From Novosphingobium decolorationis (GTDB taxonomy: Bacteria > Pseudomonadota > Alphaproteobacteria > Sphingomonadales > Sphingomonadaceae): a stretch of 64,000 bases of DNA. The stretch spans positions 48,168 to 112,167 of the forward strand of contig NZ_CP054857.1 in the NCBI RefSeq assembly GCF_018417475.1, given 5' to 3'. This document shows, one piece after another, positions 36,039 through 44,079 of this stretch. Both the position numbers and the translations under genes were made by a program. The notes beneath the pieces are model-generated. The model ran no database searches. It was not told the origin of the DNA and saw only the letters and a list, made by a program, of their open reading frames with translations. The first letter of the stretch is position 1, and every line of letters starts with the position of its first letter.

Positions 36039-36966
36039 GACCACCCACCAGAACACCGCCCCGCGCGCAGACGTTTACGAGGAAGTCACCAACCAGATTA
36101 TCGCCATGCTCAAAGAGGGCACCCGCCCATGGTCACCCCGTTGGGCATCGGGCCTTGCCTCTCTTCCCCGTCGCCATGAGGGGACCGCTTATCGGGGCAT
36201 CAATATCCTTTTGCTTTGGACCGCTGCCATGACGCGCGGCTACGCCAATCCCTATTGGATGACCTACCGCCAAGCCGCCGAGCTGGGCGGGCAGGTCCGC
36301 AAGGGCGAAAAGGGCAATCTTGTCGTGCACGCCGGAACTTTCACCCCTAAGGACGGCGAAACCGGTGAGCCTGTCACCAACAGCGAGGGCGAGGAAACGA
36401 CCCGCAAGTTCCTGAAGCGGTATGTCGTGTTCAACGTCGAGCAGATCGATGGGCTTGATATGTCCAGGTATCCCGCGCCTGCGGTCGAGATGAAGAACCG
36501 CGACGAACGCGATACGGAACTGGACGAAGCCTTTGCCCGCTGGCCCGTTCCCTACGCCGAGGGCGGATCGAACGCTTTCTATGATCCTGCCGCCGACCGT
36601 ATCCAGATGCCCGCCTTTGCTGACTTTGAAAGCGGCAATGCCTTCTATGCGACCCTCGCCCATGAGGCTGTGCACAGCGCGGGGAGCGCCAAGCGGCTCG
36701 CTCGCGAAACCCTGCGCGATTACGGAAAAGCGCTAGAAATCAGGGCAGAGGAAGAGTTGATTGCAGAGATCGGAGCAGCCATGCTTTGCGCGCAACTTGG
36801 AATGGAGCCGACCGAGCGCGAGGACCATGCCGCTTACGTGGCTTCGTGGTTGACCGCCCTTCGCAATGACAAGCGCGTAATCTTTCGCGCCGCCAGCGCG
36901 GCACAGGCTGCCAGCGAAATGATCCTGTCCCATATGGATGTGCCTGCGCAGACGATCGCCGCGTGA
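36022..36966 (+). CDS. ardC: ArdC-like antirestriction protein
   Basis: A 314-residue protein with an N-terminal ssDNA-binding domain (VYEEVTNQIIAMLKEGTRPW) and a C-terminal zincin metallopeptidase domain with LAHEAVHSAG (H-E-x-x-H) and the downstream EELIAEIGAAML helix. ArdC protects transferred DNA from restriction in the recipient. ATG at 36022 follows the leader repeat. Length and domain order are normal. Rightward, like the other predicted leading-region genes. Confidence 0.88.
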   Translation: MTRKIKTTHQNTAPRADVYEEVTNQIIAMLKEGTRPWSPRWASGLASLPRRHEGTAYRGINILLLWTAAMTRGYANPYWMTYRQAAELGGQVRKGEKGNLVVHAGTFTPKDGETGEPVTNSEGEETTRKFLKRYVVFNVEQIDGLDMSRYPAPAVEMKNRDERDTELDEAFARWPVPYAEGGSNAFYDPAADRIQMPAFADFESGNAFYATLAHEAVHSAGSAKRLARETLRDYGKALEIRAEEELIAEIGAAMLCAQLGMEPTEREDHAAYVASWLTALRNDKRVIFRAASAAQAASEMILSHMDVPAQTIAA

Positions 36967-36972
36967 GGCAGG

Positions 36973-37054
36973 ATTTGAGGGCGGCGACGCGGTCGCCCTC
37001 AAAATGCGGATATGCAGAATTTTGGGCGCTTTTGGTGCCAAAAACGCCCAAAAT
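36973..37054. terminator. Two hairpins between converging genes
   Basis: First, TTTGAGGGCG-N10-CGCCCTCAAA at about 36975-37002. Second, a nested 36-bp palindrome at 37019-37054: ATTTTGGGCG, C, TTTTGG, TG, CCAAAA, A, CGCCCAAAAT. Both lie between ardC (rightward) and the 37119-37460 gene (leftward), so a bidirectional terminator is the likely role. Confidence 0.6.
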
Positions 37055-37118
37055 ATGCCTTTTAAGGCGGAAATCGCGCCTTGTTACAGGCTGTTCATAG
37101 CGCCTGCGTGATGGAGGT

Positions 37119-37460
37119 CTAACGCGATCTGGCCGAGCGGGAACCGAGATCAAGCGAGACTGCATTGACGCCCGGAGCAACGGCTTTGCGTGGCTCTCTG
37201 CGCGTGTCCATCGTAATCCATTGCCGCCCGTAAGTGCGTGCCACCAGATAGAAAACCGAACCGTGGCAACCGACAACCATGCACTTGTCACGCAGGTCGA
37301 TCGGCGAGCCGTTTGCGCCAAAGCGCAAAATCTGGATCGACACGTCGACCCGCTGCTGCATCCCGCAGCAGCGGCACTGCGATCGCGCCAGCGCGTTCGT
37401 GCGCGCCAGCTCGCCCCAGGTCGAAGCCCAACGAGGGAAAAGGGCGGCAATTTCGGTCAT
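37119..37460 (-). CDS. Hypothetical protein with Cys cluster (113 aa)
   Basis: A 113-residue protein beginning MTEIAALFPRWASTW with CRCCG near residue 30 and a later CMVVGCHG, possibly a zinc site. No recognised family. It is the only leftward gene in this rightward leading-region stretch and is fenced by hairpins on both sides. A Cys-rich fold and clean start argue that it is real. Confidence 0.5.
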   Translation of the reverse strand: MTEIAALFPRWASTWGELARTNALARSQCRCCGMQQRVDVSIQILRFGANGSPIDLRDKCMVVGCHGSVFYLVARTYGRQWITMDTRREPRKAVAPGVNAVSLDLGSRSARSR

Positions 37461-37530
37461 GGGATGAGCCTAGCAATCCGGCTCGTCCCCGTCCATGATG
37501 CCTGTTGCGCCAAGCCACTGGCGGACAAAG

Positions 37531-37563
37531 AAAAGGCCCACCTTTCGGCGGGCCTTTAATTTC
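37531..37563. terminator. Bidirectional terminator-like hairpin
   Basis: AAAGGCCCACC-TTTC-GGCGGGCCTTT followed by AATTT, and T-rich on the other strand too. It sits between the leftward Cys-cluster gene and the rightward HEPN gene and insulates the two. Confidence 0.55.
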
Positions 37564-37606
37564 CTTAGACGATGAGGGGAGGCGTAAGCCCGCGTTCTCA
37601 AAGCCG

Positions 37607-38332
37607 ATGACCCCTTATATGGCGGTAGTGACGGTTTCGTCAATACTGTGCGCAGACAGGATAGCGACCTTGCCTTTCACTCCCGCTGAGCTTGAGGATC
37701 TGCCCGAAGTTATCTCGGCGCCGCGCTTTGCCACCTATCTCCAGGCGAAGGGCAATAGCCGGGGAAAGGCGCTCGAGCTCTACGAATGGAATCTCGACAT
37801 TTCCTCGGCCCTGATTGTTCCTCTCCAGGTCTGCGAAGTAGCGGTTCGCAACGGGATCGCAGAAGCCATCGAAGCCGTCCATGGCGCGAACTGGCCCTGG
37901 AACAATGGTTTTATCCGAAGCCTGCCGCGGCCTAAAAGTCGGATTCGCTACAACCCGGCCGACGACCTTCAGGCCTGTGCCCGCAAGCTGCCAACGACTG
38001 GCAAGATCATCGCGGAGCTCAAATTTGCCTTCTGGGAGAACATCTTCACCGCCGGACAGGATAGCCGTCTTTGGAACGCACACTTCCGGGCGGTCTTTCC
38101 AGGAGCACCGGGAGGGCAGAGCGTGGCCCAATGCCGCGGGCAGGCCTATGCCGACCTTCAGGGCATCCGCCACTTGCGCAACCGGATCGCGCATCATGAG
38201 CCGGTCTTCACACGCAATCTGACCGATGACTATCAACGCATCCATGACATGATTGCCTGGCGTAGTCCGACCGCCGCAGCGTGGATGGATGGCAAGCAGA
38301 ACGTCACCGCCTTGATCGCGCAGAAGCCCTGA
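37607..38332 (+). CDS. HEPN/Abi-like protein
   Basis: About 241 residues, mainly helical, ending in a HEPN-type segment with RNRIAHHEPVF near residues 191-201 (R-x4-H). This is the pattern of Abi_2/AbiD-F-like abortive infection proteins, which are RNases or toxin-like. Start placed at MTPYMAVV; the frame opens earlier without a sensible N-terminus. It sits between ardC and DUF3768, an odd place for a defence gene and possibly a tool against competing plasmids or phages. Confidence 0.65.
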   Translation: MTPYMAVVTVSSILCADRIATLPFTPAELEDLPEVISAPRFATYLQAKGNSRGKALELYEWNLDISSALIVPLQVCEVAVRNGIAEAIEAVHGANWPWNNGFIRSLPRPKSRIRYNPADDLQACARKLPTTGKIIAELKFAFWENIFTAGQDSRLWNAHFRAVFPGAPGGQSVAQCRGQAYADLQGIRHLRNRIAHHEPVFTRNLTDDYQRIHDMIAWRSPTAAAWMDGKQNVTALIAQKP

Positions 38333-38357
38333 TTTCGTTTCAGATCAGGGGATAGGA

Positions 38358-38747
38358 CGGGGAGGGGAGCGACCTTGCGGCACGGCTCTATCTCCGCTTT
38401 GCTCCGACCGAACCCGTGTACCACGGTTTCGTCCCATGCGGGTGACGATCCTCGCTCACAGATGCGGCGGCGCGGCCGTCAGGCTTGCCTGTCCGACTAA
38501 GGAGGGGGCGGCCTCCCCCTCCCTGCCCAAGAGCCGGGCCGTCTTCGCGCGGCAGGTCCGCGCTGCGCTTGGTGATCGCGGCGGTCTCCCCACCCTTCCT
38601 TCGCTGCCGCTTCCGTGCAGGGCGGGTGATCCCCCTCCGCCGCGATCAGCTCTCCATGTGCATTCCCACCCCCCGGCTTCGCCAGCGGGCAGAAGTCGAT
38701 GGACGCCATCGCCTTCGGCTCCATCAGGAAAAAGGGAAACAAGCACA
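38358..38747. repeat. Long repeated leader, copy B (before DUF3768)
   Basis: The second copy of the ~390-bp leader found at 35629-36021. Conserved blocks are in the same order, and it ends AGGAAAAAGGGAA...GCACATG at the DUF3768 start. Copies differ by scattered substitutions and small indels, so it is an old duplication kept under constraint. Confidence 0.7.
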
Positions 38748-39046
38748 TGCCAGATTTCGCAAAAATGTCCGACGACGAACGCGGGGAATATGCAGCGCGC
38801 GTTGCCACTCTCAATGATCAACTGCGAGCCGACCTCAGCAACCCCCAGTATGGGCGCGTGGTACTGACTCAGGGCATTCGCTCCCTGATCGAGGACACGG
38901 ACCTTTCGCCGTTCTGGATCGATAGCGCCGCCCTGTTGCGCATCGTGCGCGATTTTGCCGATTTCAGCGAAGACAACGACCCCCATGGAGAGCGCGACTT
39001 TGGTGCGTTCGAATGGAAGGAAACCCGCTGCTTCTGGAAGATCGAC

Positions 39047-40534
39047 TTGTATGATGCTTATCCGGTCAAGGTCTATTCCTTTCAAATTTCGGGCGACTTG
39101 GGTTGCGCTATTCCGAGGTTCAGGCATGCGCGATCCGCGCATAGACTTGTATCCGGTCGAGAGCGTTCTCTCGCACCACAATCCGTATTCACATCCTTGG
39201 ACCGAGCAACGGAGGATGCGGACCAAACTACTACTGGGCGTTTCTTAGGCGCCATCAATCTTCACGGTCACGCATCCAACCAATCCGCGAGGCCTAACGA
39301 GCCTGTTGCAACAAAGGCATCAAGCCTGGCGGAGCTCAGCGCCTTGAGGAACCAAGCCGGTTTCCACAAAGCGCCAAAGGGCGATCAACAATTTTCGTGC
39401 CAGCGCCACAATTCCCACTTTGGCAGAGCGTTTCCCTTTGCCTTTGAAGCGTTCGCGGTACCACTGGGCGAGTTCGCTATTCGGTTGATAGCGGAGCCAA
39501 CCCCAGGCCAGTTCAACCATCAAGCATCGAGCCCCCCGGTTTCCTGCCTTGCTGATGCCTTGGTCTCTTTCAACTCCACCGCTCGAATATGGACTGGGCG
39601 CCAGCCCCAGGAACGACGCAAGATGGCGCCGACTGGAATAATTCCGACAAAAGACTTCCGCGACCAGCATCGTGGCGCCATTTGCGCCGATACCTCGCAA
39701 TTGTTGAAGGCGCTCGGCCTTGTCAGGGCATGGAAAGCCGGTTGTTTCGTCTGCAAGGGTTTCCTTCCGGGCGACCTCGACTTGCTTCAGCTGCGAATTC
39801 AGCAGGCTAAGGCGCTCGAAGCATCGGGAGACCTGTTGACGGAGGTTCGGATCGAGATTCCGGCCATCCCCTGTTTGCATCCCATCCAACTGCGAAGCCC
39901 AGTCCCCGCCTTTCAGGGCTCGCAAATGCTTGATCCCATGAAGCGCGAACAGAGCGCGGATCCGAGAAATGATCTTGGTTCGCTCACGGATCAGGTCTCC
40001 GCGTTCACGCATCAACCGCCTGGCATCCTCCTCCTGCGGTGTCGGTACCGTAACCAGTCGACACACACTGTGATCTCCGCCGAGATAAGCTTTCAAAATA
40101 CCGATCATCGCTTCGGCATCAATCCGGTCGGTTTTGACCCGTTTTCCCCGTCTAGAAACGAGGAAACTCGCGGGATCGAGCACATAAGTGTCGATGCCCC
40201 TGTCTCGAAGCAGTCGAGCAAGCCAGAAGCCGTCATATCCAATTTCAAAGCAGAGTCGGATAGCGGCCGAACCGCCAACTCTGGTTTCGGCGCGGGCCTC
40301 AAGTTTGCGGACGTGACGAAGCAGGGCCTCCCCGTCGCCAGCAGGAATGTTCGCCAGCGCCACCTTGCTCGCTCCTGGAAGCAGGGAGGCAACAAGCCAA
40401 GATCGTTTGCTCAACTCGACGCTCACATAGATGGGCGCCGTTTCAGCGTCGGTAATGGTTGCAGGCATCATGATGCTCTCTCCAGTCGTCGTCGAAACAT
40501 GAGTTATCGGCCGAAACAGGGCCGGCTCCATAGG
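39047..40534. mobile_element. IS110-family element (IS1111-like layout)
   Basis: About 1.49 kb between the two DUF3768 pieces; the exact junctions are uncertain by a few bases (near ATC at 39041-39043 and 40535-40537). One leftward transposase, ~63 bp before its start and ~270 bp after its stop. A long 3' non-coding end is the IS1111-subgroup layout, where the bridge RNA would be encoded. No terminal inverted repeats, as expected. Confidence 0.75.
39320..40471 (-). CDS. IS110-family DEDD transposase
   Basis: A 383-residue IS110 recombinase. The N-terminal RuvC-like DEDD domain contains YVSVELSKRSWLVA, FEIGYDGFWLARLLRD and KTDRIDAEAMIGIL; the C-terminal Tnp20 domain contains LRGIGANGATMLVAEV and FLGLAPSPYSSGG with the catalytic serine region. 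Start at MMPATITDAE. Intact, so the element may be mobile. Confidence 0.92.
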   Translation of the reverse strand: MMPATITDAETAPIYVSVELSKRSWLVASLLPGASKVALANIPAGDGEALLRHVRKLEARAETRVGGSAAIRLCFEIGYDGFWLARLLRDRGIDTYVLDPASFLVSRRGKRVKTDRIDAEAMIGILKAYLGGDHSVCRLVTVPTPQEEDARRLMRERGDLIRERTKIISRIRALFALHGIKHLRALKGGDWASQLDGMQTGDGRNLDPNLRQQVSRCFERLSLLNSQLKQVEVARKETLADETTGFPCPDKAERLQQLRGIGANGATMLVAEVFCRNYSSRRHLASFLGLAPSPYSSGGVERDQGISKAGNRGARCLMVELAWGWLRYQPNSELAQWYRERFKGKGKRSAKVGIVALARKLLIALWRFVETGLVPQGAELRQA

Positions 40535-40701
40535 ATCTACTACGACGCCGCGCTTGAGGGGGGATCGCCGGACCCGGCTGATCCGGGTTTGACCTGCCGC
40601 GTCATCACGATCCTTCGCGCCGACGAATACTGATCGGTCAGCATCGAGGGCGGCGCAGCCGTCGCCCTCACCTTCCCCCCTATTCTCGAGGATTTCCAAC
40701 C

Positions 40702-42479
40702 ATGACCACCATTCTCAAGCTGTCGCAGCTTCGCCTTTCCCCGCTCAATGTCCGCAAGGTCGAGCCGACCGGGATCGAGGCTTTGGCCGACGATATTCAC
40801 GCGCACGGCCTCATCCAGAGCCTTGGCGTCTACGAGGATGCGGGCAAGTTCTGGGTGTTCGCCGGAGGGCGCCGCTTTCGCGCGCTCGAGCTTCTCAAGA
40901 AGCGCAAGGACGTGACCGCTGCCTTTCCCGTCCCCGTCATCATCAAGGACAAGGCCGATGCCATCGAGCTTTCGCTGGTAGAGAACACCCAGCGCGAGAA
41001 CATGCACCCAGCGGACGCGGTGTCCGCATTCGCCCAGCTTCGCGACGAGGGCGGCATGAGCGCCGAGGATATTGCGGCCCGCTTTGGTTACAGCACTGGC
41101 CATGTCGCCAAGTTGCTCCGTCTCGGCAGTCTGGCTCCTGCCCTGCTGGAAGCTTTCGCCGCCGACACGATCGGCATGGAAGCCGCTCAGGCGTTCACCA
41201 TGAGCGAGGATCACGCCGCGCAGATCGAGGCATTCGAGCGTTGCGGTAACAGTCCCGCCGCGATCCGCCGCGCCCTCACGACCCAGAAGGTTCGCACCGA
41301 TTCATCGACCTTCTGTTTCGTCGGTCTGGAAGCCTATGAGGCCGCAGGCGGCACGATCACCCGCGACCTGTTCGGAGAGACCGGGTATGCCGATGATCCG
41401 GTTTTGCTGGACGAACTGGTTTCCGCCAAGCTGGAGAGCATTCGTGCCGGGTTCGAGGCCGAGGGCTGGAAGATCGTCGAGGTTTCCGCCGAGGCGCCCC
41501 ACGACATTTACAGCCGTGGTTATCTGCGCCCCGAGACGTGCGAACCGACCAACGAGGAAGCGGCTGAGCTTGCCGGGCTCGATGCCCAGATTGAAGCGCT
41601 GGAAGCCGAAGGCCGCGAGGATAGCGAAGAAGCCGCCGCACTGTTTGACCAGCGCGACGCGATCACGGAAGGCTTCGAGGCATTCACCGACGCGCAGAAG
41701 GCCAACGGCGGGGTTTGTGCCTATATCGGCTACAAAGGCGATTTAGTCCTTCGCCACTGGACCGTTTACGTCGAGCGGCTCACCGCCAAGGTCGAAGAAT
41801 CCGGTCCTTATGCCGCCAGCATGATCGAGCGTTTGACGGCCATTCGCACGATGGCGCTGCAACATGAGGTTGCGGCCCAGCCTGCCCTTGCCCTCGACAT
41901 TCTGCTGGATAGCATGACCGCGCAGTTGCTCCACGGCCAGCAGAGCTACAACCTTGCCGCCGATATTCATCCGACCGTGACCCGCCACACGGTCGAGCAG
42001 GACATGCTTGATGGCAGCCGCCTTGCCGACCTTCCTGCCCAGCTTGTCGAGCGGTTCGCGGATATTCCCGCGGATCGTCGTTTCGAGACGATCCGCGCTA
42101 TGGATGAGGCTGACAAGATGCAGTTGCTCGCTGCATTGGTGGCGACCTCCATCAATGGCACAATCTTCAATCACGGCGGGATCGGCGCGCGGCAGGCTAC
42201 AGCCGACAAGTACGCCGATGCCGCTGGCCTCGATCTTCGCCAGCACTGGACACCGGGCCAGACCTTTTCGATCGACTCAAGAAGTCGAGCCTGCTGGCAA
42301 TCCTGGCCGAAGAATGCGGCGAGGGCGCCGCCGAGAATTGCGCCAAGATGAAGAAGGGCGACCTTGCCGTTGCCGTCAACGAGCGGCTGCCCGTTGGCTG
42401 GTTGCCCGAACCGGCCCGCCGGTTTACGCCTCTTCGCGAGCAGCCCACGGACGAAGGCGAAATGTCCAAGGTTGCTTGA
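40702..42479 (+). pseudogene. ParB-like leading-region protein (one frameshift near the 3' end)
   Basis: A ~592-residue ParB/Spo0J-like protein. The N-terminal ParB domain has LSPLNVRKVEPTGIEALADD, GGRRFRALELL and VENTQRENMHPADAV; then an HTH (MSAEDIAARFGYSTGHVAKLLRLG) and a long C-terminal region. The frame breaks at T4 (42265-42268); adding one T gives FFDRLKKSSLLAILAEECG and runs to the stop at 42477-42479. Unlike the partition ParB it has no ParA partner, and such proteins are typical of plasmid leading regions. Confidence 0.8.
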
Positions 42480-43044
42480 TGTGCTGGCCGGTGGAGCGTG
42501 TCGCTCCACCGGCCTCCCTTTCGATGAGGAAGCTGCGCGTTCGGCTCCTGCCTAGTCGCATTTGCACCGGTGCAATTGTAGCCGCATCCGGCTTCCATGT
42601 CGCTGCCGGAGCCCCGCTTTCTTGATACGCGCTGTACGCAAATCGGCGCTCTTCACCACAAAAGGGCAGGGCGCAATGCCGGTTCGGCGGCGTCGTTTGA
42701 ACGCTCTCGCTGCTGGGTGAACGGACGTTCCGACAGATCGCCAAAGGGTGGGCTCCCAACAGCTATCGCAGTGCGACTGGGGACATCCGCGTCCTGATCA
42801 GAATCCTGAACCGAGTGAGAGCGAAGCTCTGTGTATAATGGGAACGTCCGTCTTCGCGGGTGCTGTCCGACGCATCTGGTGTCCGGCCCTTGCTATGCGG
42901 GAAGGGCTTCGCCCCAAGCAGAAAGCCGCTGCGATGCCGCTACGGTTTCCACGACGTGGACCCTCCGTCTTTCGACTTGCCCGCGCATGGTCCGCCCCCC
43001 GTTCCGGCGATGCGTCAGCAACCTTTTGAAGAAGGACAGGACCC
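42480..43044. other. Intergenic region before SSB-like gene 2, 565 bp
   Basis: No clear gene. It holds the third parS-like palindrome (42562-42575) and a GC-rich leader before the second SSB-like gene that does not match the two long leader repeats. A short frame without a start codon (about 42715-42838) is discussed among rejected items. Confidence 0.4.
42562..42575. other. parS-like palindrome 3 (outlying)
   Basis: TTGCACC-GGTGCAA, the same 14-bp core as the two palindromes in the parAB/rep block, but 10 kb away, between the ParB-like and SSB-like genes. It may be a secondary ParB loading site or an operator for the ParB-like protein next door. Confidence 0.5.
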
Positions 43045-43374
43045 ATGCAAAATATCGCAGAGTTTCGGATCATCGGCCGCGTCGGGAAAATCGAGATCAA
43101 GGACAAGGTAGCCTTCCTCGACATCGCGGCAAACTATAGCCGCAAGGTCGGCGAAGAATGGGAAGACGACCCGCACTGGAACCGCGTAACCCTATTTGGC
43201 AAGGCCGCCGAGCGCGCCGCTCGGATCGGTAAGGGCGATCTTCTCCATATCGCCGGCCGGGTACGGCAAAGCAGTTATCAGCGCGAAGACGGCGAGCGGA
43301 TCTTTAACGTTGACCTTATCGTCGAGCGGTTCGCGGCCCTGCTGCGCAGTGAAAATGGGCGAGGTGGCGATTAG
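43045..43374 (+). CDS. ssb: SSB-like OB-fold protein 2
   Basis: A 109-residue paralogue of SSB-like protein 1: AEFRIIGRVGKIEIKDKVAF, NYSRKVGEEWEDDPHWNRV and GDLLHIAGRVRQSSYQREDG. No acidic tail. It is the SSB closest to the predicted oriT and would be among the first genes to enter a recipient. Confidence 0.8.
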   Translation: MQNIAEFRIIGRVGKIEIKDKVAFLDIAANYSRKVGEEWEDDPHWNRVTLFGKAAERAARIGKGDLLHIAGRVRQSSYQREDGERIFNVDLIVERFAALLRSENGRGGD

Positions 43375-43401
43375 AAGCTGCTCGTAGGTTCCCGAAGGAT
43401 C

Positions 43402-43436
43402 GAAGGCGGTGCAACAGCGCCGCCTTCGTCGTTTTA
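43402..43436 (+). terminator. Terminator between SSB-like gene 2 and the TraC-like gene
   Basis: GAAGGCGG-N10-CCGCCTTC followed by GTCGTTTTA. It lies 28 bp past the SSB stop and 18 bp from the end of the opposing gene, so it can serve both. Confidence 0.7.
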
Positions 43437-43453
43437 TACTGTGAGCCTCAAGC

Positions 43454-43762
43454 TCACTCCAGGCCTGACTGAGCCAGCGTTGATCGGGCTGACGTCGGAC
43501 GTTCGAGTTCGGCGAGCTTTTGCGCGATCTCTGCGGCTTCATGCGTTGCGATGGCCTTGGCAATCGCGCGCGCATCGGCCTTCTCCATAGCCGATATCTT
43601 TACGCGCCCCAAGGCCGCGAACAACGTGTCGCGCCCGGCGTCGCGGGCAGCCTTCTCAGCTTCCCTGGCTTGTTGGTCGAGCGCGGCGAGTTCGGAGCGC
43701 AGCGCCGCGCGTCGGTTCTCGATAGCGGCGAGGGAGGATTTTTTTCGGGCGGGTTTCGGCAT
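43454..43762 (-). CDS. TraC/TraD-like small conjugation protein
   Basis: A 102-residue Lys/Ala/Arg-rich coiled-coil protein (MPKPARKKSSLAAIENRRAAL ...). The frame upstream runs into IS630 DNA, so the ATG at 43762 is chosen. Size, charge and placement beside the predicted oriT and opposite the MobC/relaxase genes match the small TraC/TraD proteins of Ti-type and related plasmids. Exact family not certain. Confidence 0.55.
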   Translation of the reverse strand: MPKPARKKSSLAAIENRRAALRSELAALDQQAREAEKAARDAGRDTLFAALGRVKISAMEKADARAIAKAIATHEAAEIAQKLAELERPTSARSTLAQSGLE

Positions 43763-44079
43763 GAAAACGGCTCCGTGAAGTTCGAGGATGAGCGCGGATT
43801 CTGTCTGATGCCAAGCGTGCTCGCTAGATGTGCTGGCCACGAAATGCGATGAATGGAGTCTGCGCATAGATAGCGCGCACGTCGGAGGAAGGCTGCATCT
43901 TGTTGCCTGGGCGATGTGCTTTAGAATGCAGGCAATTCCTCCTTCCACGTTTCTTGGCCTGTTCAGTTTTGGCGGTGGCCCAAGAAGGGGAATTTGGGTT
44001 CGGATAGGGATGGCAGGATATGCCAATTGGCACCAATGATAACATTGGTTCGTTTGGCGGCCGCTGCACGGGGCTTCTA
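43763..44079. other. Probable oriT region with IncP-like nic site
   Basis: On the minus strand, TATCCTG-CC (44020-44012) matches the MOBP/IncP nic consensus YATCCTG|C, with predicted cleavage between 44014 and 44013. It is directly preceded by the perfect palindrome TGCCAATTGGCA (44032-44021), as inverted repeats precede nic in RP4-type oriTs. It lies between the TraC-like gene and the MobC/relaxase genes, now separated from the latter by IS630 copy 3. Confidence 0.65.

Larger units (their letters stand above)
38748..40632 (+). pseudogene. DUF3768 protein gene split by IS110
   Basis: The 5' part (38748-~39046) encodes about 100 residues, with FADFSEDNDPHGERDFGAFEW and FWKID typical of DUF3768. 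The 3' end (~40534-40632) encodes YYDAALEGGSPDPADPGL...ILRADEY, the DUF3768 C-terminus. Between them is an IS110-type element. Without it the gene would be ~130 codons. DUF3768 proteins are common in plasmid leading regions; function unknown. The frame may start at 38699 (MDAIAFGSI). Confidence 0.75.

Noticed and set aside
38699..40633. A 644-codon frame spanning DUF3768 through to its 3' end
   Set aside because: It reads through the IS110 element on the wrong strand; only the two ends are DUF3768 coding sequence.
42715..42838. A short frame reading LLGERTFRQIAKGWAPNSYRS...
   Set aside because: It looks protein-like at the C-terminal end but follows a stop codon directly and has no start. 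It could be the remnant of a lost gene; not enough to call.
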